A program made the translations under genes and the position numbers. From an uncultured Bacteroidales bacterium (GTDB taxonomy: Bacteria > Bacteroidota > Bacteroidia > Bacteroidales > Bacteroidaceae), in contig CADAEK010000005.1 in the NCBI GenBank assembly GCA_902786925.1, positions 1 through 64,000 of the forward strand: a stretch of DNA of 64,000 bases, given 5' to 3'. Positions 16,127 to 23,443 of this stretch are shown here, piece after piece; the stretch's first letter is position 1, and each line of letters opens with the position of its first letter. The notes beneath the pieces are model-generated. The model did not search any database, was not told where the DNA came from, and was given only the letters and a program-made list of their open reading frames with translations.

Positions 16127-17565
16127 TACTTTTCTACTTTATTTCTGTGCTGATAATCGTGATAGTAACCCACCTCTACATTCTCGAGGACTGCAATTGC
16201 GTCGTCCGTGAGAGAAGCAAGGCTGAAATACTTAGTGAGCAAGTAAGAAGCCACACCAAACTTGTCCAGACCCATCAGGCGGGCAGACAACGATGGAGCA
16301 ATCTCGCCAGGGATGCCGCTCTGGTGCAAACCAATCACACCCTGATTCTTCTCACCCACACGCACAAGGATAATCTTGGTGGTACCGACGCCGCGGCCCG
16401 TCAGATACTGACCTTCCACCTCGACCTTGTCTGAAGGGATGATTGGCACACCACGCCACAGGATGACTCTTGTGCCGAAGAGATCGGTAGTCACAGGTGG
16501 CACGCCACGCCAAGTGCACTCACGCTCAAAGGCAGCGATGGCACGAGGATGCGCGATGAAGAAGGCAGGCTCTTTCCACACCAGCGACAGCAGTTCGTCC
16601 AGGTCGTCAGGTGTAGGAGCACCATAACGAGTCGTGATGCGATAAGCAGGATTGACAGCAGACAGCAGACCGAACTTCTTGTTGTTAATCAGCTCCCACT
16701 CCTGACGCTCCTTGATGCTCTCGATAGAGAGTCGGAGCTGCTCCTCCAACTGGTTGTAAGGATTATTGTAGAGGTCGCTCACACGAGTGTGCACACGCAC
16801 TACCGTCTGCAACGTGTTCAGAGAATACTCCTTAGGATTCTCTTCATAGTCAATATAAGTCTCAGGAATGATGTTATCTTCCTCGTGACCGCTCACAAGG
16901 TCAATATGCTTCTCGCCATGATCATTCACCGTAGCCTTCAGGCGCAACTGCTTGTCCACAGCCTTGCTGAATGTCTCACGGAAATCAGGCACTTCCTTGA
17001 TGAACTTCAACAGTTCAGTCAGCTTCAAGCCCAAGAATACCGTAGGAGTGATGGCACGTACAGACACTGTAGATTCAGCGTCGTCCAGCAAGTCAGCCTC
17101 ACCGAAGTATTCGCCATCGCCCAGCAGAGCAATCCGCAGTTCATCGCCATGAGGGCCCTTGCTGATGACCTCAGCCTGACCGCTTGCCACGATGAAGAAT
17201 TTCTGCTTATCCTTGCCTTCCTCCACAAAGAGCTGGCCAATCTCCACCTCATTCGTCTCGAACGAGCGAGCCAGACGCTCCACAATCTCATCCTTAAACT
17301 CTGAGAACAGAGGAATAGCCTTCAAGCTCTTAGCCGAGAACGAAGGTTCGCCATTCAGATACTGAATATCCAGGCGTTCGCTCTTGCGAAGTTCTACCTT
17401 CGTGCGGTTCACGCGGAATGTGCCACCGCTCACCTGCACCCAAGGCAACAATTTCAACAACAATCTTGGAGTGATGCTGCCCATCTGCGGAGCAGTCTTG
17501 GTAGTCGTCGCCAGTCTTCTGGCGGTAGCCGTAGTCACACTACGCTGAAGATTTGAATCTGCCAT
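16126..17565 (-). CDS. Family 2 encapsulin shell protein with inserted cyclic-nucleotide-binding domain (2B architecture)
   Basis: 479 residues. The N-arm (TATARRLATTTKTAPQMGSI, then TPRLLLKLLPWVQVSGGTFR) matches the N-terminus of SrpI-type shells. A cNMP-binding domain follows at about 85-205 (FFIVASGQAEVISKGPHGDE, LGDGEYFGEADLLDDAES), then the HK97-fold remainder (HTRVSDLYNNPYNQLEEQLR, LLSAVNPAYRITTRYGAPTP, FFIAHPRAIAAFERECTWRG, YLTGRGVGTTKIILVRVGE). Such shells self-assemble into protein compartments. The domain could sense a nucleotide, but the usual phosphate-binding arginine is not obvious (EADLLDDAESTVSV), so ligand binding is uncertain. The adjacent cysteine desulfurase is the expected cargo. 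General annotation often mislabels such proteins as Crp-type regulators. Confidence 0.95.
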   Translation of the reverse strand: MADSNLQRSVTTATARRLATTTKTAPQMGSITPRLLLKLLPWVQVSGGTFRVNRTKVELRKSERLDIQYLNGEPSFSAKSLKAIPLFSEFKDEIVERLARSFETNEVEIGQLFVEEGKDKQKFFIVASGQAEVISKGPHGDELRIALLGDGEYFGEADLLDDAESTVSVRAITPTVFLGLKLTELLKFIKEVPDFRETFSKAVDKQLRLKATVNDHGEKHIDLVSGHEEDNIIPETYIDYEENPKEYSLNTLQTVVRVHTRVSDLYNNPYNQLEEQLRLSIESIKERQEWELINNKKFGLLSAVNPAYRITTRYGAPTPDDLDELLSLVWKEPAFFIAHPRAIAAFERECTWRGVPPVTTDLFGTRVILWRGVPIIPSDKVEVEGQYLTGRGVGTTKIILVRVGEKNQGVIGLHQSGIPGEIAPSLSARLMGLDKFGVASYLLTKYFSLASLTDDAIAVLENVEVGYYHDYQHRNKVEK

Positions 17566-17641
17566 AGTTTTTTTCGTTTTATAATTATTGAATTAGAATT
17601 TACTAGTTTCAGACGATAAAAAGGGAAGTCAGAGGGACCAC

Positions 17642-17661
17642 AGAGCCTTTGGAAAGGCTCT
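17642..17661. other. Perfect hairpin between the tusA-like and encapsulin genes
   Basis: AGAGCCTTT (17642-17650), GG, AAAGGCTCT (17653-17661): a nine-base perfect stem. There is no T run on the minus strand after it, so it is not a standard terminator for the operon; it could be an RNA processing or stability element that sets shell level apart from the upstream genes. Confidence 0.6.
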
Positions 17662-17664
17662 TTC

Positions 17665-17889
17665 TTACTTCACAATCGTCACCTTATGGGTAGTACCCTC
17701 CACATGCTCAACGCTCACCACATTATAGCCCTGGTCCACAGCGTTGCGAGGAACATTATCCAAGGGTTCCCCCTCGCTGAGCAGCACTTCCAGCGTGTCG
17801 CCCGGTTGTAACTTAGATAACTCAATCTTTGTTTTGACGAAGGTCATAGGGCAATGCTCCTTCGTGATGTCTAATACTTTTGTTGCCAT
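17665..17889 (-). CDS. TusA-like sulfur-transfer protein
   Basis: 74 residues, typical TusA length. Begins ATKVLDITKEHCPMTFVKTK: the family's CPxP active-site motif is here CPMT, keeping the sulfur-carrying cysteine and first proline but not the second proline. TusA proteins accept persulfide sulfur from a desulfurase and pass it on. Position between the DsrE-like and encapsulin genes fits a sulfur relay. It is not translationally coupled to the shell gene (99-base gap with a hairpin). Confidence 0.9.
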   Translation of the reverse strand: MATKVLDITKEHCPMTFVKTKIELSKLQPGDTLEVLLSEGEPLDNVPRNAVDQGYNVVSVEHVEGTTHKVTIVK

Positions 17890-17930
17890 AATCCTTATGA
17901 AGTTTTTTGAAAGAAATAATATATTACTTA

Positions 17931-17961
17931 GTGAGGAGTGAGGAGTTGGGAGTTGGGAGTT
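17931..17961. repeat. Heptamer microsatellite (GTGAGGA/GTTGGGA)
   Basis: Four and a half seven-base units on the + strand, equivalent to AACTCCC/CACTCCT on the minus strand. The same AACTCCT heptamer forms a tract at 26157-26184. Confidence 0.75.
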
Positions 17962-18053
17962 CCACCTTTAACCATTCCTCGTTCTATTTCCGCTGCTATT
18001 CTATTCTACCTTCGGGGGGAGTTCGTAAGGGAACTTTTGGGGAGGATGCTTTA

Positions 18054-18533
18054 TCAAATAAACAATGTCTGTCCGCCCTCTGAGAGATTCAGGAACGAAG
18101 CAACGCCCAGCACATCCTTCACCTCGGGAATGAAATCCTCTTTCTTCAGTCCCAGCACGTGCATTGCCATCTCACACGCATACAGATTAATGCCCAGCGC
18201 CTTTGCCGCCTCCACCAGTTCCTCCAGCGTTGCCACATTATTCTTGCGCATCAGCGAGCGGAAAATCTGTGGTCCCGCACCCAGGAAGTTAAAGCGGCTC
18301 GTAGGAGTCACCTTCAGACCACCCATCATAAAGCCAAACAACTTCGTCAGCCAGTTGCCTCCGGTAAACGAACGCCCTTGCTTCTTCTTGATGGCATCCA
18401 GTCCCCAGAAGGTAAAGAAGATATTCACTTCATAGCCAATAGCTGCAGCACCAGTGCCCAGCGTGAACACAGCCGTCAGTTTATCGAAATCGCCACTGAA
18501 AGCGATGATAGAAAGTTTTTTTGTCTCAGCCAT
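18054..18533 (-). CDS. DsrE/DsrF-family (DsrE2-like) sulfur-relay protein
   Basis: 159 residues from the ATG giving MAETKKLSIIAFSGDFDKL. Features of the DsrE fold: SIIAFSGDFDKLTAVFTLGT, YEVNIFFTFWGLDAIKK, and the conserved cysteine in NLYACEMAMHVLGL at about residue 130. The hydrophobic glycine-rich segment (LFGFMMGGL) is typical of DsrE2-type proteins, some of which are membrane-associated. In sulfur oxidisers DsrE-like proteins exchange persulfide sulfur with TusA; the adjacent tusA-like gene supports that. A preceding in-frame TTG would add six residues; the ATG is preferred. Confidence 0.88.
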   Translation of the reverse strand: MAETKKLSIIAFSGDFDKLTAVFTLGTGAAAIGYEVNIFFTFWGLDAIKKKQGRSFTGGNWLTKLFGFMMGGLKVTPTSRFNFLGAGPQIFRSLMRKNNVATLEELVEAAKALGINLYACEMAMHVLGLKKEDFIPEVKDVLGVASFLNLSEGGQTLFI

Positions 18534-18590
18534 AAATATATTCAGTTTCAAATTTCACATTCAACCTTTCACATCTCACCTACTTCTTCC

Positions 18591-19763
18591 TCACCCCAAC
18601 GCTTGTTCTATGTCAGCCAGCAGATCCTCGGGAGCTTCGAGTCCCACCGACAGGCGGATAGTCGTCTGCCGCACATCAATCTGCTCCAACTGGCGCAGCG
18701 GGAAGAGTCCAAAGATTGTCGAGGCGGGATGGATTGCCAGCGTGCGGCTGTCAAAGAGATTGGTAGCTCGGTGAATCAGCTTCAAGTTATTCAAGAACCG
18801 GAAGCAAGCCTCCTTCGATTCCAAGTCAATCGTCAGCATGGCTCCAGCCGTCTTGCCGAACTGCCGCTGAGCCAGCTCATAATACGGGTTATCCGGCAGT
18901 CCTACATAATTCACTCGCGTGATGCCCTGCACATTTCTCAGATGCTCAGCCAACCACAATGCATTCGCTGCTTGTCGCTGATAGCGCACCTCCAGTGTTT
19001 CCAGTCCCAGCGTCTGCATATAAGCCGACTGCGGCGTCATATACACACCCAGGTTAATCAGCAAGTCATACTTCACATACTTGTTAATCTTCGGAAATGA
19101 GCCATAGTCAATAATCAGACCACCCAGCGATGTGCCACCGCCCGAAATATACTTCGTGCTCGACACTACCTCCACGTCCACGCCCAAGTCCTTCAGACTC
19201 ATCTCCGTAAACGGAATCGCCGTCGAGTCGGCAATCACCGGCACACCCTTCTTGTGCGCAATCTCCGCAATCGCTTTCAAGTCGGCCACCTCCATCTGCG
19301 GATTTGTCACAATCTCCAGATACACGCAGCACGTCTGCTCATCAATCGACGCCTCCACCTCTTCCAGATTCGTCAAGTCTTTCAGACGGGGCTTTACGCC
19401 AAAGCGCAGCAACGTGCCCGAAATCAGCGCCAACGTGTTGCCAAACAAATGGCGGGAAGTCAGGATATTCTTTCCCTGAGCGCTCACCGCCAACAGTGCC
19501 GTGCTGATAGCAGCCATGCCCGAATTAAACGCCGTCACGTGCTCTGCGCCCGTCAGCGCCTTCACACGTTGCTCAAAATTCGTCACCGTTGGGTTCGCAA
19601 TTCTTGCATAATCAGGAGCTTTGATGCGGTTGCAGAAAGCATCGGCCATCTCCTGCGCATCCTCAAACTCGAAAGATACATTAGTATAAATAGGAACCGA
19701 CAGCGAGCCATACACATCAGGTCTCACAAACGGTGTATTGATTGCAATAGTCTGTTTATTCAT
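18591..19763 (-). CDS. Cys/Met-metabolism PLP enzyme, O-acetylhomoserine sulfhydrylase-like (MetY-like)
   Basis: 390 residues. PLP fold type I motifs of the MetB/MetY family: YARIANPTVTNFEQRVKALT, FNSGMAAISTALLA, VIADSTAIPFTEMSLKDLG and the PLP-lysine segment SSTKYISGGGTSLGGLIID (about 198-216), whose glycine-rich run resembles MetY rather than cystathionine synthases. C-terminus: TIRLSVGLEAPEDLLADIEQ. MetY makes homocysteine from O-acetylhomoserine and a sulfur donor; in the Wolinella pathway the donor is a thiocarboxylated carrier, which this operon also encodes. A methionine gamma-lyase activity cannot be excluded from sequence. First gene of the operon; ATG chosen over a GTG two codons upstream. 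Confidence 0.9.
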   Translation of the reverse strand: MNKQTIAINTPFVRPDVYGSLSVPIYTNVSFEFEDAQEMADAFCNRIKAPDYARIANPTVTNFEQRVKALTGAEHVTAFNSGMAAISTALLAVSAQGKNILTSRHLFGNTLALISGTLLRFGVKPRLKDLTNLEEVEASIDEQTCCVYLEIVTNPQMEVADLKAIAEIAHKKGVPVIADSTAIPFTEMSLKDLGVDVEVVSSTKYISGGGTSLGGLIIDYGSFPKINKYVKYDLLINLGVYMTPQSAYMQTLGLETLEVRYQRQAANALWLAEHLRNVQGITRVNYVGLPDNPYYELAQRQFGKTAGAMLTIDLESKEACFRFLNNLKLIHRATNLFDSRTLAIHPASTIFGLFPLRQLEQIDVRQTTIRLSVGLEAPEDLLADIEQALG

Positions 19764-19782
19764 CTCCACTTGATTTTGAGTG

Positions 19783-19790
19783 CAAAGGTA
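19783..19790 (-). promoter_or_regulatory. TAnnTTTG promoter element of the sulfur/encapsulin operon
   Basis: CAAAGGTA on the + strand reads TACCTTTG on the minus strand, 20 bases before the MetY-like ATG, giving a leader of about 13 bases. No TTTG lies at 19-21 bases; the nearest is 24 away, hinting that an activator may be needed. Confidence 0.55.
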
Positions 19791-20023
19791 TGGACATCAA
19801 GATAAACATACTAACAAAACATCATCCTTTAGAATATAAATTTACCACAATGTCTTGTGTTAGAAAATAAATCTACAAAGACACTCTCACAAACAATGCA
19901 TGGCGAAGCTATAAGAACAACCAAAAGGCATTCAAAGCAGTAAAAACTTCAATAGTCATATAAAAAAGAGTGTGATATTGTAAAAAAAAGACTCAATAAT
20001 GAACAAGTTTAGAAACAATCTCG

Positions 20024-20031
20024 TACATTTG
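20024..20031 (+). promoter_or_regulatory. TAnnTTTG element upstream of the cytidylate-kinase-like gene
   Basis: TACATTTG, followed by a 36-base A-rich interval to the ATG at 20068. No well-spaced TTTG. Confidence 0.45.
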
Positions 20032-20067
20032 CAACAGAACGTTAACCTTTAATAAAAAACTAATAAT

Positions 20068-20706
20068 ATGAACAAAAACGAGCATTTTGTTATTACCATC
20101 AATCGTGAACTGGGTAGCGGCGGACGTACCGTCGGTCGTCTGATAGCAAAGAAATTAGGTGTGTCCTATTTTGACAAGGCACTTATTCAGGCTCTGCAGA
20201 AAGAGTATAACCTCTCTGTTTCAGAGATTGAAAAGTTGAAGGGACTTAAGCAAGGCTGGTGGGGCGAAGTGCAACGCATCTTCAGCATCGGCCCTAGCAT
20301 CACCACCGACTATTATATGCCACATCTAGGGGAAGAGCCAGACTACTTAACAACCGACGAGGTGTTCGAGACGGAGACTGCAATTCTGGAGAAGCTCGCC
20401 ACAGAAGGGTCATGCGTCATAGCTGGCCGCAGCGGATTCCATGTATTCCGCAATCACCCCAACCATCTGAGCATTCTCATTCAAGCATCTTTGGAGCACC
20501 GTCTGGAACGTGTCATGTGCAAGCAGAACGTGACCAGGGAAGAGGCCCAGACAATCATTAATAAGGTGGATAAGATGCGCGAGAACTACGTCAAAAAATA
20601 CACAGGCACATCTCGCTATGACACACGCAACTATCAACTGGTGATTTCTGCCGACGAAAAGACAGAAGAGGAAATAGCTGACCTCATCTTGAGGTATATA
20701 GGCTGA
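20068..20706 (+). CDS. Cytidylate kinase-like family protein
   Basis: 212 residues. Opens with VITINRELGSGGRTVGRLIA, a P-loop-like nucleotide-binding segment (GSGGRTVG) typical of the cytidylate-kinase-like family, followed by LGVSYFDKALIQAL. The middle has CVIAGRSGFHVFRNHPNHLS and LEHRLERVMCKQNVTREEA, matching the lid and base region of that family. It differs from true Cmk, which is encoded separately at 34720. Probably a phosphotransferase; the substrate is unknown. Monocistronic, with a long gene-free region after it. Confidence 0.85.
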   Translation: MNKNEHFVITINRELGSGGRTVGRLIAKKLGVSYFDKALIQALQKEYNLSVSEIEKLKGLKQGWWGEVQRIFSIGPSITTDYYMPHLGEEPDYLTTDEVFETETAILEKLATEGSCVIAGRSGFHVFRNHPNHLSILIQASLEHRLERVMCKQNVTREEAQTIINKVDKMRENYVKKYTGTSRYDTRNYQLVISADEKTEEEIADLILRYIG

Positions 20707-20801
20707 CACATCTTGCACAGCAATAAAACCACCGAGCCATTCAGGCCCCTTAGTTCATAGACCAATGAGAACACGGAGCCAGACTGCGAGGACACCCCTT
20801 T

Positions 20802-20909
20802 TGTAACACTTGCGAAAATATTTGTGTTACAAGTGTAACATAGGCGGTGTAACATTTGTAACACACGGTGTGTTACAAATGTTACACTGGGTGTGTTACA
20901 AACGTAACA
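20802..20909. repeat. Palindrome array B: 16-bp units at a 23-bp period
   Basis: Units TGTTACAAGTGTAACA (20825-20840), TGTAACATTTGTAACA (20848-20863), TGTTACAAATGTTACA (20871-20886) and TGTTACAAACGTAACA (20894-20909), with a degenerate one at 20802-20817; spacers are always 7 bases. Units 20848 and 20871 are exact reverse complements, so they can pair as a 16-base stem. The layout parallels arrays A and C with a different unit. Confidence 0.9.
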
Positions 20910-21007
20910 TCGACGATGAAATGATGCTGATTGCGACTTCTACGGCTTGCATGATAACAGCTACAAGCTGAACTGTTGGAGTCGTTCATTCATACCTACA
21001 AAAAAAG

Positions 21008-21041
21008 AAAGATGGCACGAGCTATGCCGTGCCATCTTTCC
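21008..21041 (-). terminator. Intrinsic terminator after the SusD relic
   Basis: Perfect 13-base stem GAAAGATGGCACG (21008-21020) with CGTGCCATCTTTC (21029-21041), eight-base loop; on the minus strand it is followed by a run of seven T. It lies 25 bases beyond the relic stop codon, where the terminator of an intact susD gene would be. Confidence 0.85.
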
Positions 21042-21065
21042 ATTTCTCATTATTGATTATTTAGT

Positions 21066-21143
21066 TCAGTATCCAGGATTCTGTACCCATTTCGAATTGA
21101 TGCGCAATTCTCGAGATGGGAACGGCATCAGCAACGATGCCGC
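21066..21143 (-). pseudogene. C-terminal relic of a SusD/RagB-family lipoprotein gene
   Basis: The minus strand encodes 25 residues, AASLLMPFPSRELRIN then SKWVQNPGY, and a stop. This P-x-P...E-x-x-x-N...QNPGY ending is the signature C-terminus of SusD-type nutrient-binding proteins. No start, no upstream SusD sequence and no SusC partner exist; the frame is lost before topB ends. It is a decayed fragment left by deletion, still followed by its terminator. Confidence 0.75.
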
Positions 21144-21217
21144 ATTTTAGAGTAATTAAATGAACCGTCGTTGTATTTGGTTGTATGATGATATTTTATT
21201 ACCCATCATCTCCCCCC

Positions 21218-23443
21218 TCATGCTTGATCGAAAGGAAGGCGATATCCGCAGCCCTCCTGCCAGCGGGAACAGCCGTAGGCGGATTTGCCTTTGATGATGT
21301 GGCCTTCGTGGCAGACGGGACAAGGCATGCCGATGAGGTCGTCGGGGTTGTGTTGAGCCTTGACTTCCTCGGTAGTCTTCTTGGGGGCAGACTTCTTGGG
21401 GGGTGCCTTTTTCTTGGGCTGGAAACCTGCGGGAGCGTTGGAAGATGGAGCAGCTGCCCCATCAGCTTCGGCGGTCTTGCGGGCTTTCTTCTTTTTCAAG
21501 TCGTCCTCGGTGGTGACTGCCACGTAGCGATTAGAGTGGTCGTTGCGAACGGTATTGATGATGTCGGTGACCATCTGCTTGAGCTCCTCGATGAAGGTCT
21601 TGGCGTCATACTGGTGACGCTCTATCTCACGGAGCCTCTTCTCCCAAATACCAGTAAGTTCGGCACTCTTGAGGAGTTCTTCGTGGATGATGCCAATAAG
21701 TTCCACACCGGTAGGAGTGGCTACAAGACTCTTGCGCTCTTTGCGGATATAGCGACGCTTGAAGAGTGTCTCGATGATGGCAGCTCGAGTGGAAGGCCGT
21801 CCGATGCCGTTTTCTTTCATGGCGTCACGCAGTTCTTCGTTGTCCACGAACTTGCCGGCGGTTTCCATGGCACGCAGCAAGGTGGCTTCGGTATAGGGCT
21901 TAGGAGGCTGTGTCCATTTCTCTGTAAGCATGGGGAGATGGGGACCACTTTCAGCCTTCTTAAATGCGGGAAGAGAGCGGTCGTCTTCAGCCGCAGCCTC
22001 ATCGTCGTCGGTGTTCTCTGCGGTGCTCTTCTTGTAGATGACTTTCCATCCTTCGTCGAGGATGGTACGGCCACTGGTACGGAAGAGGACGGCATCTCCG
22101 CTGTTTTCTCCCTCGGCGACGGTTTTGAGGGCCACTTCGCCAAAGACAGTAGTCGTTTCAAACTTGCAGTCGGGATAGAATACGGCGATGAAGGCGCGAG
22201 TGACAAGGTCGTAGACGCGGCGCTCCATTTCGGTAAGACTGATAGCGGGCACACCAGTAGGAATGATGGCGTGGTGGTCGGTCACCTTGGAGGAGTCGAA
22301 CACTTTCTTGGACTTGGGCAGTTTCTTGCCTTCAAGAGGTGTGGTATATTGCTCATAGCCTTTGAGCCCACGGAGAGTCTGTGGGCACTTGGCATAGATG
22401 TCGTCGCTGAGGAAAGTGGTGTCAACACGCGGATAGGTAGTGAACTTCTTCTCGTAGAGGCTTTGAATAAGCTGAAGAGTCTGTTCGGCAGAGTAGCCAA
22501 ACTTACGGTTGCAGTCCACCTGCAGAGAGGTGAGGTCGTAGAGACGCGGTGGCGCCTCGGTGCCTTTCTTCTTCTGGATATCGGTGACGGTAAAAGGCTG
22601 GTTCTGAATGGCCTGAAGCACAGCCCTGCCCTCTTCCTCTGTTTGGTATTCTATCTGCTTGTAGATGGGGCCCTTGCCTTTGAGCGTCTTGCCTTGTTCG
22701 GCTGCAGCTTTCACTTCGGCGGCATCTTCGGCCTCGGCTTCTTCGTCGTGGGCAATGGCGGTGAACTTAGTGTCGCGATAGAGAGTGGAGAGCACCCAAC
22801 TCTGCTTGGGAACAAAGTTCTCTATTTCCTGCTGGCGACGCACAATGAGCGCCAAGGTGGGAGTCTGTACACGTCCGATGGAGAGCACTTGTTTCTGCTG
22901 TCCATACTTGAGGGTGTAGAGGCGTGTGGCGTTCATGCCGAGAGTCCAGTCGCCAATGGCGCGGCAGAGTCCTGCCTCGTAGAGGGACTGGTATTCAATC
23001 TGGTCTTTAAGGTTGTTGAAACCTTCACGGATAGCTTCTTCTGTCAGGGAGGATATCCACAGACGCTTAACGGGGCATTTGGCTCCTGCCTTCTGCATGA
23101 CCCAGCGCTGGATGAGTTCTCCTTCCTGCCCGGCATCACCGCAGTTGATGATGCCGTCAGCGGCCTGCATCAGTTTCTCGATAACGGCAAACTGGCGCTG
23201 CACGCCTTCGTCATCTTTGAGGCGTATGCCGAAACGGGCTGGAATCATCGGAAGGTCCCACAGGTCCCAACGTTTCCAACGGTCAAAATATTCATGAGGA
23301 TTCTTGAGTTCGCACAGGTGACCGAAGGTCCAAGTGACTTGGTAGCCATTACCTTCGATATAGCCTTGCTTCGTCTCTTTGGCACCCAACACGTTAGCGA
23401 TGTCGCGTGCCACACTTGGTTTCTCCGCTATACAAACAATCAT
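21218..23443 (-). CDS. topB: DNA topoisomerase III (type IA)
   Basis: 741 residues. Toprim domain at the N-terminus (VCIAEKPSVARDIANVLGAK; acidic motif CGDAGQEGELIQRW), then the type IA core with the active-site tyrosine in FTTYPRVDTTFL (about residue 335) and SIGRVQTPTLALI. A charged linker (~650-700, rich in K, P, A) precedes a C-terminal zinc-ribbon-like segment (CPVCHEGHIIKGKSAYGCSR). It relaxes and decatenates single-stranded-region-containing DNA. It overlaps mlaF by four bases, an unusual pairing of DNA topology and lipid transport genes in one transcript. A long frame on the opposite strand (880 codons) is a shadow. Confidence 0.95.
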   Translation of the reverse strand: MIVCIAEKPSVARDIANVLGAKETKQGYIEGNGYQVTWTFGHLCELKNPHEYFDRWKRWDLWDLPMIPARFGIRLKDDEGVQRQFAVIEKLMQAADGIINCGDAGQEGELIQRWVMQKAGAKCPVKRLWISSLTEEAIREGFNNLKDQIEYQSLYEAGLCRAIGDWTLGMNATRLYTLKYGQQKQVLSIGRVQTPTLALIVRRQQEIENFVPKQSWVLSTLYRDTKFTAIAHDEEAEAEDAAEVKAAAEQGKTLKGKGPIYKQIEYQTEEEGRAVLQAIQNQPFTVTDIQKKKGTEAPPRLYDLTSLQVDCNRKFGYSAEQTLQLIQSLYEKKFTTYPRVDTTFLSDDIYAKCPQTLRGLKGYEQYTTPLEGKKLPKSKKVFDSSKVTDHHAIIPTGVPAISLTEMERRVYDLVTRAFIAVFYPDCKFETTTVFGEVALKTVAEGENSGDAVLFRTSGRTILDEGWKVIYKKSTAENTDDDEAAAEDDRSLPAFKKAESGPHLPMLTEKWTQPPKPYTEATLLRAMETAGKFVDNEELRDAMKENGIGRPSTRAAIIETLFKRRYIRKERKSLVATPTGVELIGIIHEELLKSAELTGIWEKRLREIERHQYDAKTFIEELKQMVTDIINTVRNDHSNRYVAVTTEDDLKKKKARKTAEADGAAAPSSNAPAGFQPKKKAPPKKSAPKKTTEEVKAQHNPDDLIGMPCPVCHEGHIIKGKSAYGCSRWQEGCGYRLPFDQA

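Larger units (their letters stand above)
20707..21217. other. Convergent intergenic region between the kinase-like gene and topB
   Basis: 511 bases holding palindrome array B (20802-20909), a strong hairpin (21008-21041) and a SusD C-terminal relic on the minus strand (21066-21143). The remaining bases show nothing I can assign. Confidence 0.75.

Noticed and set aside
16126-17565. Crp/Fnr-type transcription regulator
   Set aside because: A cyclic-nucleotide domain is present, but there is no helix-turn-helix domain; the rest matches encapsulin shell proteins and the next gene is a typical cargo.
20947-21150. 67-codon + strand open frame between the kinase-like gene and topB
   Set aside because: The opposite strand encodes the SusD C-terminal relic over the same bases and a terminator hairpin lies within the frame.
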